A stretch of DNA of 64,000 nucleotides, taken from Apricaphanius iberus. Its lineage: Eukaryota > Chordata > Actinopteri > Cyprinodontiformes > Aphaniidae. Positions within the stretch are counted from its first letter, which is position 1. Each line of letters starts with the position of its first letter. Both the position numbers and the translations under genes were made by a program. Below the pieces are notes generated by a model, which saw only the letters and a program-made list of their open reading frames with translations, searched no databases and had not been told where the DNA came from. The stretch is taken from positions 1 to 64,000 of the forward strand of contig JAPXFQ010002693.1 in the NCBI GenBank assembly GCA_028564705.1, written 5' to 3'. Of the stretch, positions 49,701-60,970 are shown piece by piece.

Positions 49701-52700
49701 GCGTTGAGGTCAGCAGCTCACCGCCCCCACTGTAAACAGTGTTGGTGGCAGACCGTTTCCCCCCCCTGAGATGCCGGATGGTGGACCAGAATCGCTTCGA
49801 AGCCATACAGAAGTCGTTCTCCATGGTCTCTCCAAACTCCTCCCACGCCCGAGTTTTTGCCTCAGCGACCATCCGAGCCGCACTCCGCTTGGCCTGTCGG
49901 TACCTATCAGCTGCTTCCGGAGTCCCACAGGCTAAAAAGGCCCGATAGGACTCCTTCTTTAGCTTGACAGCATCCCTCACCGCTGGTGTCCACCATCGGG
50001 TTCGAGGGTTGCCGCCGCGACAGGCACCGACTACCTTACGGCCACAACTACGGTCAGCTGCTTCGACAATGGAGGCACGGAACATGGCCCATTCAGACTC
50101 AATGTCCCCCGCCTCCCCCGGGACGTGTTTGAAGTTCTGCCGGAGGTGAGAGTTGAAACCCCTTCTGACAGGAGACTCCGCCAGACGTTCCCAGCAGACC
50201 CTCACAATACGTTTGGGCCTGCCAGGTCTGTCTGGCGTCCTCCCCCACCACCGGAGCCGACTCACCACCAGGTAGTGGTCGGTGGATAGCTCCGCCCCTC
50301 TCTTCACCCGAGTGTCCAAAACATGCGGCCGCAGGTCCGATGAAACGACAACCAGGTCGATCATCGAGCTGCGGCCTAGGGTGTCCTGGTCCCAAGTGCA
50401 CACATGAACACCCTTATGCTTGTACATGGTGTTTGTTATGGACAATCCATGACGAGCACAGAAGTCCAACAACAAAACACCGCTCGGGTTCAGATCGGGG
50501 GGGCCATACCGCCCAACCACGCCTCTCCAGGTCTCACCGTCACTGCCCACGTGAGCGTTGAAATCCCCCAGCAGAATGAGGGAGTCCCCAGAAGGAGCAC
50601 TCTCCAGCACCCCCTCCAAGGACTCCAAGAAGGGTGGGTAATCTGCACTACCGTTTGGTGCATAAGCACAAACAATAGTCAGAAACCGTCCCCCCACCCG
50701 CAGGCGGAGGGAGGCTACCCTCTCATTCACCGGGGTAAACCCCAACGTATAGGCGCCGAGATGGGGGGCAACAAGTATGCCCACCCCAGCTCGGCGCCTC
50801 TCACCGGGGGAAACGCCAGAGTGGAAGAGAGTCCAACCCCTCTCGAGGAGACGGGTTCCAGAGCCAGAGCCATGCGTCAAGGCAAGGCCGACGATGTCCA
50901 GTCGGAACCTTTCAACCTCGCACACCAGCTCCGGCTCCTTCCCCACCAGAGAGGTGACGTTCCACGTCCCAAGAGCCAGCTTCTGCAGTCGAGGATCGGA
51001 CCGCCAAGGTCCCCGCCTTCGGCCACCGCACATCTTGCATTGCACCCGACCCCTATGGCCCCTCCCACAGGTGGTGAGCTCATGGGAAGGGGGGCCCATG
51101 TTTCCTCTTCGGGCTAAGCCCGGCCGGGCCCCATAGGTAAAGGCCCGGCCACCAGGCGCTCGCCAACGTGCCCCACCTCCAGGCCTGGCTCCAGAGTGGG
51201 GCCCCGGTGACCCGCGTCCGGGCGAGGGAACACTTGGTCCAACGCTGTCATTCATCATAGGGGTTTTTTTGGGCTGCACTTTGTCTGATCCCTCACCTAG
51301 GACCAGTTTGCCAAGGGTGACCCTACCAGGGGCATAAAGCCCCCGACAACATAGCTCCTAGGATCATTGGGACACTCAAACCCCTCCACCGCGGTAAGGT
51401 GGCAGCCCAAGGAGGGGCTGCTCTATAACATTATTTTTTTTCATTCACTCATTTTAGCAGCAGGATTTACATAAAAAGAGAAACAAATTCAGGGTTCGAG
51501 AAAATGTGCATTTTTTGCGCTCTCTGGGCAACTGACTCAGTTACTCAAAATGACTCAAAAAACAGATTAATTTTAGTGAGTGACTAATTCAGACTCGATT
51601 CAGTAAAAAGAATCAAATTTACCATCACTAGTTCAAGTTATTGCAGAACAGAAATATATATTGTGCAGAGGAGAGAAACAGAACAAGCTGTAAGTGGGCG
51701 CATGTGTAGCTTTTGTTTTATTTATTTACACTTTTCCAGCACCTACCTAACACAGTTTTGGCATTTTGCGTTAATTGGGTGGTGGTGGCCTGGTAATGTA
51801 TCAAAATTCACCGCCTGAATTATTGTCCCAGTCCGCCCCCGGTTCCAGGTGAGATGGTATTTTATTATTGTGCAGCAACATAAGCCGAGACGATACACAC
51901 AGAGGTACGACAATGATCCAGCGAGGACTGAAGCGCTCGCTGGATCTTAAGTAAGGGAAGACAAGAAGGAAGAACACAGGTGCAAAGAATAGGAGGTGAG
52001 GGGGTTCAGACAAGACGACACAGGTGCAGATGATGATGAGGAGAATGGGTGATTAAGGCAGCATGACAGGAGAAGTCTCATAATTAATAAACTCAAGCAG
52101 TGTTTTTCACAAATGCACATGCTCATTCGGAAATGCACACGGTCTGTTTCACATATGTACACGCACAGGTTCACAAAATATATTTTTCAGGAACACTTGT
52201 AATATAAATTCACAAATGCACATAAGCTGTTTCACAAATATAATTTTGAGAGAAGCTTTAAACATATACTCACAGATCATACAAATCCCTGAATGTGCAT
52301 GAACCTACCACTTCTCATGTGTTAACCTCTCTGCATTCGTGAGAGAATTCCGTGTGGTGAGTTCTGAGACTCACCAAACGTGAAGAGACAACAAATGTCA
52401 CCATTGGCTAAGGAATCTGTCAATCAGATTCTTCACTACCCAGCTGTGTTTAGCTCTAAAAATCTGTCCATTCCTTAGCCATGGTTCAGAAAATAGCTTA
52501 GTGTTATTAGTAAGTGCAACACTTTATTTTACTTTCATCATTAAAATTTTTGAAATTTATTTTATTGTTTTATTTAATTTGTAACGGTTCTGATATCTCT
52601 AAACTCTTATCTGAACAGAATATAAATTCTTATATTGTTGAAAAGGGTGGGTTTTAAAAAATATTTTTTTCTGTGCATTCATGATTAAATAAATCTATAG

Positions 52701-55700
52701 GGCTGGGCAATTTTGAAAATAAAATAATCACGACTATTTTTTTAAAATGGAACGATCTGGATTTTTGATTTGAAAAACAATTATACATAGTCGTCACTAT
52801 TAATAGAAGATAAATGCTCCTATGACAGAGACAAACTAATTATAGACCTCATTGTTGTGTTCAGACTGAACTGCTCTCCTAGAGGTGGGTAGTAACTAGT
52901 TTAAATTTGAATTTATTTATTTGAAAGGGAAAATGTGCATTAATGAACACATGATTTACATGTGTAAATACACTTCAAAACTGAGTGTGCCTCTTTGTAC
53001 TCAATAGGACTTCATGTGATTAAATAAATTGGTTGTAACAAGTAGCTTTGCTGAAACGGTCCGTCAGCAGATTTTACAGATCGGTTTCGTCTGGCTGCTG
53101 TCCTCTTTGAAACATCCACACCATTTCTAAACTACTGAGCTCACATTGCCACTTCTCTCCACAATGTAATTGCTGTACTATGAAAACAGTCAGAAAAACA
53201 GTTTCAACAAAGGACCAACCTCACTCCAGATCATATTTGCACCTCACTCAACCTCTGCCTTTCTACCACATATTTTAAATACAAGGACAACTTCTACAGG
53301 CAAAAACATGGATGTGCTATAGGATCACCTGTTTCTCTGATTGTGGCTAATCTCTACATGGAATAAATACAAAGAAGAGCATTGAACTAGTTCAAGGGCT
53401 CGCCACCCAGTCACTGGTTTAGGTATGTGGACGACACCTGGGTGAACATCCAAGCCAAAGAAATGGAAGGTTTTAGTGTACACATCAACTTGGTTGACCA
53501 CAACAGCAGGTTTACTAGAGAGGAAGCCAAAGAACACATGCTACCATTTCTGAACTGTTTGGTACATATGGAAGAAGATGGCAGCCTCACCACAGAAGGA
53601 AACCCACAAATACAGAACAATACCTACTATTTGACCCCCCCACACCCATGGAACATAAGCTATTGGTCATCAGAACACTACAGCATTGAGCCGAACATGT
53701 CCCCACAAAGAGAGAAGGGAAGGACAAGGAACACAATACAGACTGCACCCCAAACTTGTTGATACCCTAATTGGGCGTATGTCAGGGCACCAAGGAAGTT
53801 CAAGAGACAGTCAACTCAGGCCAGTGCAGTAGAAGACACAGGAGACAGAAAAACAATGTAATCCTATATGTGGCACGAATTTCTGACAAAATACAAAGGA
53901 TATTTTCTAAACACAACGTCTCAGTGCATTTTAAAGGTGGTAACACTCTCAGGCAAATCCTCATTCCAGGACAAAACACCCAAAAACAAGCTCAGTGGTG
54001 TGGTATATGCAGTCCAGGGCAGTGGATAATGTTTAGAGCTGTACAATGGAGAAACTAAACAGCAACTACACAAAAGGATGATTAACACAGAATAATAAAC
54101 TCATCAGGCTAAGACTTGGCATTCCATTTATATCTACAGGACAAATGTCACTCTTTTGTGGACAATGATTTACATATTTTAGATAGAGAAAACAGATGGT
54201 TTGAGAGGGGAGTAAACTAAGCATTTAATGCCAAACATATGTAACCAATCTTGAACAGAGGATTTGAGGAATCATGGCAGCTAAGAGAATAAACATGGGA
54301 GATAAGTAAGGCCCTAAGATAATATAACTATGTAGAAAATACCAAAATTACTCAAATAAATAAGATAAAATATACAACACAGATTAAGCAAATCACCTTA
54401 GGATCATGACAAACTTTTCAGCTAAAAGCAGAGCTAGTTTCAACAACAACAACATACCAATCTCTGAAAATCTCTGACTTCTGTTCAACCCATCATCTGG
54501 ACATGGAGAGAGGATGGACCATCTGCAGACCTACAAAAACATGGATGTCCTCTTGGACTGACAGCACACCATTAATCAGATAAGCCCTGGAGGAGCTGCA
54601 GAGATCCACAGCTCAGGTGGATGAGTTTTTCAAAGCATAGAGAATACTTAGCACAAAAGGTACATATGCTCATCTTTGATGGTTTTATTGTAGTAATGTA
54701 ATCACTTTTTGAAATAAGTTGTAAAGCCTATTTGTCAACGGTGGTAATACAAATGCATTAGTGGGATTTATTTGAATCCATTTCCATTTATTTATACAGT
54801 ACCAGTTTACAGCCCTCATTATGTCTAGAGATGCACCAATCCACTTTTTTCCTTTTCTGATACCAATACAGATATCTGAGGTTCATAAACTGCCGATATT
54901 GATCCAAACAGTTCTGAATTACATAAACTGTGTGAAAAGACACTAGGAATGTAATGATTAGAGCAGTCATGAGATATTTTGTTTATATTAACTAATTATG
55001 ATCATGATGATAATGAATTAATCTAATTAATCTCATTTTAATCTCACCTAATAATTGCTGAGAAAAACCCTAATCTTGAGGTATTTTAATTTAAATTCAT
55101 TACTTTAGTATGGTTGAACAAAGTCCGATATATATAAATAAAAAAGTGATTTTATGAAGTAATCTATTGAATTTAACAGACTTGAAGAAATGCAGTTCCA
55201 GTATTTACAATCTGTTGTTTTTGTGACTAGTCCCAAGTGGTGACTGAAACCTTCTGCCTTCTTCGAGCATTCCCAGTTCATACGTTTTTATCTCAGCCGA
55301 ATAAATATCTGCTCTGAGTCCAGCTGTATTATGTGTTAAAACAATATGTAATATAAGCCTTATTTTTTATATCAATGGCTTGCCATGTCAGTGGCCTGAG
55401 ATGGGAGAGCATCCCGTTGCTCGTTGAGAAGAGTAATGTTACATTTCTCACCCAAAAGTCTCCAATAAGCCCATAACAACTTTCTAAATATGTCACTACA
55501 CGCTTTTATTTTTGAAAGAAAATCGCTAGAGTGATCTAAAAAATCAAAGAGTTTGTCGTGTTCTAGGGATTGATCAAAAATGGAGAAGCAGCTTTCAGTT
55601 TCTATGCTCCTCATATCTGGAACAAACTACCGGGAGAATGCAAAGCCGCCGAGACACTGAACTCTTCTAAGTCCAAAATTAAAAGTTTCCTATTTAGACC

Positions 55701-57762
55701 CGCTTTTGAGTTACCGATTCTATTATTGCTTTTTACTTGCTTGTTTTTAATTTTCATACAAATTATTGTGTTGATTAGCCTACTGTTTTATTGTAAATGC
55801 TTTCTTGTATTTTAATCTTCAAAGTGTTTCATGCTCTCTCTTCTTTGGTCCGATTTTAATCATGTAAAGGACCTTGAATTTGCCTTGTGATGAAAGCGTG
55901 CTGTACAAATAAAATTGCATTGCCACTAAATATAGCGAAGTTGTGTTGACTGTCTGCAGCTTCCTGCTCATTCTCACCTCGCCCTCCACCCCTACTACGA
56001 TAGAAGACAGTCATCTTATGATACAGAAAAAATAAAATTAAAGATTAAAAATAGATTAACGCCATTAAACAACATAAATTAAAACCCCTAATAATGATAC
56101 AATTATTTCAGACCTATACCATTACGTAGATCTGAGTACTTGCCGATACTGTGTACCATACATCAATTTCAATGTATCCTAATTATCAAGTAATGCAATA
56201 AAGTTATGTCATTTAGCAATCCATTTGCTGCAAAACAGTTAATGTGATTGTGTGTAACTCCAAAGCTGGTTTAACATGCTGAAGCTAAGGGCTCCAGGTT
56301 GGACACTCTATCCTCTCCACTGTAATAAACCAACATGGTCCCTAAGAGTCGACATACATTATGACTTGCTTCAGATAAATTACTACTACTAAAATCAGCT
56401 ACTAAATAGATTTTATAAATTAAAATGTAATTGGATTAAGAAATGTACATCTTACTATTAATTCTGAGTGACCTTTGCATGGTGTAATTTACTACTATAG
56501 GCTAATTTTATTTTAATTCAACATGACATTGTCTTAAGTCATTGTCAGTCAGGGTTCGAGTGTTATTTACCTGCTAAAAGCAGGGGGGCATAGGGGCATC
56601 TTTTTGAAACCATGAGTGACTGAAGTCTATTGTATTGAGCTATCAGTGCAAGTTTATAAACAGAGTGTATTAATGTATTGTTGAAGCAATAATTTGCTTC
56701 ACATATAGTAACTTTTCTGTACTTTGAACAGCAGGAACAGAAAAGTGGAATCAATCTGTTTTATTAACAAGTAATTGGGGTCATGAAGTAAATTCATATT
56801 CTATACATTTGCAAAGATCTCTTGATTAATTAAAACTCAAAACCTAAAGTAATTGTTAATATCTGAAAGATTTAAATGGCATTAAGTAAAATACTTTTAA
56901 TAGGTCAAATAAACAATCTTAATTAAACTGGAATTAAAAATGAAAAGTAGAACTAAATGATGAGTTTAATTTTTTTTTAATTTAAAACCTTAAATTTAAG
57001 TACATCGTACAGGATTGTCTTAGTTAACTGCTTGACCTTTATAATAATATTATATTTGAGGTTTGATAGTAAAGGTGACTGAATGCAGACTGTGCCGCAG
57101 CTCTCAGAATTTTTATCTATTAGCTTGTTTTTAAGGCTCTGTATCCATTAACACAATTATTAAAACCTATTAAACATTTTATAATTACTTTCTCTTATTG
57201 CTCCTTAAAATGTTGTTTGTGGTTGTAATGAGACAAAAAGCAAAGAGCTCAAGGGGTATGAATACTTTTGCAAGGCACTGCAAGTACAGTCGTGTGTCTT
57301 TAATGTGTGACTCTTATTTCCTTCTAACAACCTCTGGTATCTTGTAAGATTGTCCCGTCATGACCTCTGATTGCCTCTATAGAAATCAGCAGGATAATAA
57401 TGTAAGTTCTGTACAACAACAGCTGCAGCCTTCATGCTGCAGGAAATAAAGACTCCTGGTGTGTAAAGCACCTGATGAATCAAGTCAAACTACTTCTGTA
57501 CAGACTTGGTATTTGCATATTCTAGGTCACGGAAATAGTTTTGGTCACGTGATTTCAAAGAAACATCAACAACAGGGAAACAGACACTTACTGTAAAAAC
57601 AAACTTTACACCACAGTTTTTTTATCAGAAAATCATCAGATAAAACACAATACTTATCACATCTGCTTCATATCTGAGTTAAAACTCACCTTCAGAACAA
57701 AATACGTTCAGGTTGAGAAACAGCAGAACGAAGAGCAGTGAGTCAGCACGAAGAGTCGCCAT
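43563..57762 (-). CDS. Gene B: single V-set Ig transmembrane receptor, tandem paralog of gene A, intact
   Basis: Three exons on the minus strand (57762-57690, 44328-43966, 43768-43563) give 213 codons plus stop, with the same phase-1 joints as gene A. The leader, the V-set domain ([24 protein letters not shown]), the stalk, the transmembrane helix and the tail ending NNHEPDQ align residue by residue. Gene B has one codon less in the Ig exon and one less in the transmembrane exon. NGT in the Y-x-C strand adds a possible N-glycosylation site that gene A lacks. Most visible changes lie in the loops and the basic C-terminal strand, with the scaffold kept. Intron 1 is 13.4 kb because it has collected Rex3, Penelope-like and L2 insertions. 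The function is inferred to be the same surface role as gene A. Confidence 0.83.
43966..44328 (-). CDS. Gene B exon 2: V-set Ig domain
   Basis: 363 bp between acceptor CTCCTCCAG and donor GTGAGT; open throughout. Lys-rich strand [14 protein letters not shown] near the end. Confidence 0.9.
44450..45334. other. Gene B intron 1, distal part, nothing recognised
   Basis: AT-rich intron sequence without identifiable repeat ends. Confidence 0.6.
45335..45490 (+). repeat. tRNA-like SINE family, copy 3
   Basis: Runs from TGCCCTGTCACCATACC through CCCTTTGGCTGACTGGTCAG to GGGGATTGAATCCTGCC, collinear with the copies at 38860 and 39284. Confidence 0.65.
45849..45872. repeat. (TA)n microsatellite
   Basis: Short TA run in gene B intron 1. 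Confidence 0.95.
46434..47045 (+). mobile_element. Possible DNA-transposon 5' region with a transposase-like N-terminus
   Basis: A CpG-rich block with GGCCCGGACTGACAATCAGG, a word I associate with hAT-type termini in fish. It leads to a charged frame at 46851-47042 ([20 protein letters not shown]) containing a GTGAGT donor at 46971. The resemblance to hAT N-termini is by composition only. Confidence 0.25.
47957..49314 (-). pseudogene. Rex3 reverse-transcriptase half and 3' tail, decayed
   Basis: Minus-strand pieces such as [28 protein letters not shown] (the RT QGxxLSP motif) and [13 protein letters not shown] follow the Rex3 order in shifting frames with stops. The end carries GGATAATAGCGGCAAGATGA and the GATG tail. 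Confidence 0.82.
49315..51279 (-). CDS. Rex3 ORF, 5' part: endonuclease and start of reverse transcriptase
   Basis: An open frame of 654 codons. After a Gly/Pro/Arg-rich leader the endonuclease starts at LGTWNVTSL (residues 103-111), has the catalytic [10 protein letters not shown] (236-245) and ends around STDHYLV (332-338), where the last His sits. An Arg/Lys-rich linker follows, then the fingers of the RT ([20 protein letters not shown], after residue 580). The frame ends before the RT active site. An intact Rex3 endonuclease nicks target DNA for target-primed reverse transcription. HGSGSG within the endonuclease is a likely point change from the family. This copy cannot move by itself. 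Confidence 0.9.
   Translation of the reverse strand: MQPKKTPMMNDSVGPSVPSPGRGSPGPHSGARPGGGARWRAPGGRAFTYGARPGLARRGNMGPPSHELTTCGRGHRGRVQCKMCGGRRRGPWRSDPRLQKLALGTWNVTSLVGKEPELVCEVERFRLDIVGLALTHGSGSGTRLLERGWTLFHSGVSPGERRRAGVGILVAPHLGAYTLGFTPVNERVASLRLRVGGRFLTIVCAYAPNGSADYPPFLESLEGVLESAPSGDSLILLGDFNAHVGSDGETWRGVVGRYGPPDLNPSGVLLLDFCARHGLSITNTMYKHKGVHVCTWDQDTLGRSSMIDLVVVSSDLRPHVLDTRVKRGAELSTDHYLVVSRLRWWGRTPDRPGRPKRIVRVCWERLAESPVRRGFNSHLRQNFKHVPGEAGDIESEWAMFRASIVEAADRSCGRKVVGACRGGNPRTRWWTPAVRDAVKLKKESYRAFLACGTPEAADRYRQAKRSAARMVAEAKTRAWEEFGETMENDFCMASKRFWSTIRHLRGGKRSATNTVYSGGGELLTSTRDVLGRWMEYFEDLLNPTDTPSCLEADSEDSGTGSPISGAEVTEVVKKLLGGKAPRVDEIRPEFLKALDVVGLCWLTRLCNIAWTSGAVPLDWQTGVVVPLFKKGGTTEMCVPTNRGITLPEPPWLGF
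51430..53207. other. Gene B intron 1: AT-rich sequence with small repeats
   Basis: 52085-52245 contains several TTCACAAATGCACAT-like words, a degenerate tandem repeat. 52467-52710 is an uninterrupted copy of the AT-rich repeat split by the THAP element at 33-37 kb. No gene was seen. Confidence 0.6.
53208..54120 (+). mobile_element. Penelope-like retroelement relic (RT and GIY-YIG endonuclease)
   Basis: The frame shows [20 protein letters not shown], then FRYVDDTWV (YVDD at 53424-53435), MPFL-like [10 protein letters not shown], and the PLE-typical [13 protein letters not shown]. At 53994-54075 comes SGVVYAVQG, a stop, then [15 protein letters not shown], which fits a GIY-YIG endonuclease. 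In-frame stops (TAA near 53364, TAG) and at least one frame change near 53770 make it non-functional. The combination of RT and GIY-YIG is diagnostic of canonical Penelope-like elements. Confidence 0.87.
54121..55569. other. Gene B intron 1: mostly unassigned, hAT-like end near 54827
   Basis: TAGAGATGCACCAATCCACT followed by GATACCAATACAGATATC (54826-54880) resembles the end of a hAT MITE of the same type as 38984-39520. The partner end was not found with confidence; GCCGATACTG at 56143 is a candidate, with the L2 fragment inserted between. Confidence 0.4.
55570..55925 (+). mobile_element. L2-type LINE 3' end
   Basis: The frame [20 protein letters not shown] then [20 protein letters not shown] is the C-terminus of the L2 RT ORF. 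It is followed by the 3' tail GTAAAGGACCTTGAATTTGC and TGCTGTACAAATAAAATTGC. It is the same family as 10735-11850 but a separate, heavily 5'-truncated insertion. Confidence 0.87.
55926..57240. other. Gene B intron 1, proximal part, nothing recognised
   Basis: AT-rich sequence without an identifiable exon or repeat. Confidence 0.6.
57245..57280. mobile_element. Tc1-type terminal inverted repeat fragment
   Basis: GGGGTATGAATACTTTTGCA followed by AGGCACTG is the outer end of a common fish Tc1 family. The rest of the element was not found. Confidence 0.6.
57690..57762 (-). CDS. Gene B exon 1: signal peptide
   Basis: ATG at 57762, donor GTGAG after 57690. It encodes [18 protein letters not shown] then NVFCSE. 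Same length and phase as gene A exon 1. Confidence 0.85.
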
Positions 57763-57949
57763 TCCTCGTCTTCTAGTTTCACCAGTTTGAGTTAAATATA
57801 GTTTTAACTTAGAACAAGACAAGGTAGTCTAAATAAACCAACCCTGTTAGATCATTTTAGTTTACCAATAATCTAAGAACATTCATTAGAGAAAACAGTG
57901 CTTTGAAGCGAGCTCCGACTGCACAGACCGTGGAAAAAGGTGGAGCTTA

Positions 57950-57960
57950 GAAAGTGAAAC
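57950..57960 (+). promoter_or_regulatory. Interferon-response-like element upstream of gene B
   Basis: GAAAGTGAAAC, 198 bp upstream of the gene B start codon, identical in sequence and spacing to the gene A motif. Confidence 0.45.
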
Positions 57961-58297
57961 GGTTGTAAACTGGAAGATCTGCGCATGTCCAAGACAAATT
58001 AATCTGGATAAGAAAGTTTCTAGCTGAATAGTTCAATAATTATTTTTATCTCAGTAATTTAAAAGTCCAAGAGTTCAGTTGCACAATCAGAGTGTAGTGA
58101 CTTATGTTTAATTATTTATTTCAGGCCCTGGAGACACATTCAGGCTGTTTGGATACTAATTACACAAGAAAATAAAGTCCTTCTGTTCTCAGTCACAAAG
58201 GAGCTGAGTGACACGCCTAAAATATGATTGTGACAAACAACCATCTCTGTACAGAAGCTGCAGATCCTCCTGGATTAGTAGCTTACATGGAGGTCCG

Positions 58298-58794
58298 TCT
58301 GAAAAATATTAAAAAAGTAAATGCTTGAATTTTAGAGTATTTATTTTTTTGACAAAATAACAGCCCACAGCAATAATGTAAGTTAAGAAATTAAACAGCC
58401 CCTCCCCTTTTTGGTTAAAGAGCTTTTCTAAAAAAACGTGCAATGTTTATAATTGTGATTCGCTTTTATATTATGTAGCGCTTTCTTTAATCCTGTCCCA
58501 CTAGAATAGCGCCCTAAGATAAACTATTTTGCATTATTTCCCTTTTTGGTTATGTAACTTAATTGTTCCTCACTATACCAGCTCAAACAGGAAACCATAT
58601 AACTAGGCAAACTGTATTGGGATGCCTCCCATTTATTTAAGAAGGGGGAAAAAAATGAATAAAATTTAAATTTAACCCAATATATATTTATGCACCGTTG
58701 GTAGCAAATCCGCTCAAATCCAGTGTTTCTCATGAACATACACTATAACTCTGCACAAACTTACTTTTCCTACCTGCCCTTTAACTCACCCAAC
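58298..58794. other. Intergenic sequence, nothing recognised
   Basis: AT-rich DNA between the duplication block and the inverted repeat copy. Confidence 0.6.
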
Positions 58795-60190
58795 CATAGG
58801 TGTCATTTTAACTGGAGACGCTGGGGACATGTCCCCAGCAATATTGGCAGGTTTGTCCCCACCAAACCTGATGTAGAAAGACCTGATTACAGCTCTATGA
58901 TGCAGCATTCATTGCAGCCTCCAATTATTTAGTACGCAGAACACAATGCGCGTTGTGCACTGTAAAGAAAACATTTAAATTGTGTTATTAAAAAAAGAAT
59001 TAAACGAAACACCAAAGGTTGGACCTGCATTTTAGCAAAGGAACTGTATAACTGTATTTCTTCCATCTTGAAACGGGTACCCGTGACATTACAGGACTCT
59101 TCCCTGTAGCTGACTACCGGTCTTTAAAACATGACATACATGCATCTATTGTCAATTTTCTCCTGTCCTGTCTCCCACGCCAAATTACAGGTTACCTGAA
59201 AAACAACCCAAAAAACTAACCATAATTATGTTCCTCACTCGGAAACGACACCTGCTCAGAGACCTTCAGTGGAGAAAGACGCACCGAGAGGCACAACAGC
59301 GGAGAGACCGTACTGTGTATTAATACGTTTATGTTTTATATCTACGAAGGTTTGATTGTTAAAACTTTAGAAAAACGTGAGTATGTTAATGTATGTCTGG
59401 GAAAAGTGTAAAAAAATGTGTGGAGAGCAGGTTTAAAGCCTTAATACATAAAGTATGTTAAAAATAAAGATGACTACTTTCTGGATATTGCCTGTTGTGG
59501 GTTATTTTATTAATAAATGAGGAACCATTGTAAATGAAATTTAATGGGTCTGGTTTCTTTACTATGGGTGGGTTGCGAGAAACAAAATATTAATCTAATA
59601 TTTTTGCTTGTTTAAGACTCCCAATGATAATATGTTGACATACTGTGTTTGTGTACAGAGCGCACCAGAATACTACTTTGTGCTGAAGGCGAACAATTCT
59701 CGCCATCTCAGCATCCAGCTGCAAGAGACCCTTCTGCAACGCAGGAAAGGAGAACCAGGGAGTGGACAATATTTCCATCAAAGTTTGAAAAAACAATCAA
59801 AAAGAAAAATTACTTGATCCATTAGTGAAAGTAAATTAAAGTGCAGTACATTATTAGTCTTTCATTATTTGGATAGGCAGCTGAAATGTATACTGTGAAG
59901 AAATCACTGTGCATAAACCAAACGCTGTCCGGTCTGGCTTTATCTTTAATGTTTCATTCCTGAATCGCTGGAAGCGCTGGATGGATAGATAAGTAGAGCA
60001 TTGCGTCATCAGAGCAACTACGGGAAAAATCCCCTCCTGCTCCCTCCACCAAAACAACATATGAACATTTTCCTCTTTTGGAGTCTATTGAAGTTTCTCC
60101 ACACAGAACAGTGTTAGGGTTGCACGTTTTATTGTTGTGCATTCTTCTGGTTGTATCAAACAATGTTCCGGTGTGGATTTTAAACTTTTA
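58795..60190 (-). repeat. Dispersed repeat, copy 2 (inverted partner of 33866-35226)
   Basis: Starts at the plus-strand word ATAGGTGTCATTTTAACTGG and contains GGGGACATGTCCCCAGCAAT, then matches copy 1 in reverse to GTGTGGATTTTAAAC. It lacks the SINE-like insertion of copy 1 and has about 430 bp that copy 1 lacks. Confidence 0.75.
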
Positions 60191-60299
60191 CTTTTCCCCT
60201 TTTAAATTCAACAGTTCAGTTTTACAATGCACTGATAATAAAACTTTAGTTGTGGATCCACTTTTCACCTACACCAGCTGGTGACGTTCAGTGAAAAAC

Positions 60300-60970
60300 T
60301 CTCCAACTTATTCTGCATTCCAGTTAACCTTTCCGAGTCGGAAAGTCAGAAATCTCGCAGTTGTCTCGCATCATTTTTCTCGCATCGTGTTTTCTACTGT
60401 TGTTTTGATGTACAGCACTTTGGTCGGCCTCGGCTGTGTATAAACGTGCTTTATAAATAAAGTGGTATGGTATGGTATGGTATCATTTCACTGAGACACG
60501 CCCCCATTAGGTCGAAAATTTTGAGCTCCAACTCGGATCTCTGATAGTAGAACAAGTAGAGCGAGCAGCTCAGAAACAAAGATGGCTGCGCCCGTAGTTG
60601 AGATGTATTTTCTTTGTATTCGTACGATGTTGGTCATTTCAATGTCGTTTTTAAATGCTCTTACACATTTGACTACATTTCTGCTTTAATCCGGTCACCA
60701 ATTTATATATTGCACGGCCTTGCTGTGCATGCATTACAATATACAGCTTTGTTTTTCATGCTGGGCTGCTGAAGATGCTATGTTGCTACTTTTTTTTATT
60801 TTAAGTCAGACAGACGTGTATAATTCAAACAGATTCAAAATGGGAGTTTGAGTGAGAACAAAAACCTTCCACATTAGATAATTATTATTATTAATTATTC
60901 TTTCCAACTCGGAATGTAGTGAGACAAACTGGAAGGCTTTAAGTCGGGAATTACTTCACATTCTCGTTCA
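60300..60970. mobile_element. Probable DNA-transposon remnant with a nested LINE tail
   Basis: TTTCCGAGTCGGAAAG near the left and CTTTCCAACTCGGAATG near the right are weak inverted counterparts. At 60411-60484 a retroposon tail (GTGCTTTATAAATAAAG, then TGGTA repeats) is inserted. A block at 60758-60790 is shared with 38527-38560. Class uncertain. Confidence 0.4.

Larger units (their letters stand above)
47957..51418 (-). mobile_element. Near-full-length Rex3 (RTE clade) retrotransposon with target-site duplication
   Basis: The plus-strand left end is CCATCCATCCATC, the complement of the GATG tail, and the right end is the 5' leader with CCACCTTACCGC-type sequence. TGCTCTATAAC flanks the element at 47946-47956 and 51419-51429, an 11-bp target duplication. 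At 3,462 bp it spans 5' leader, endonuclease, reverse transcriptase and 3' tail. The first 654 codons are open; the RT half (below 49315) has several stops and shifts. It lies in intron 1 of gene B. Confidence 0.93.
57541..58297. repeat. Segmental duplication block, copy 2 (gene B leader and upstream region)
   Basis: Matches 21236-22046 with scattered substitutions and indels, and includes gene B exon 1, its 5' flank and the ISRE-like motif. Confidence 0.85.

Noticed and set aside
52085..52245. CRISPR-like array of TTCACAAATGCACAT words
   Set aside because: Spacing and sequence are irregular, and the window is a vertebrate genome; it is a degenerate tandem repeat.
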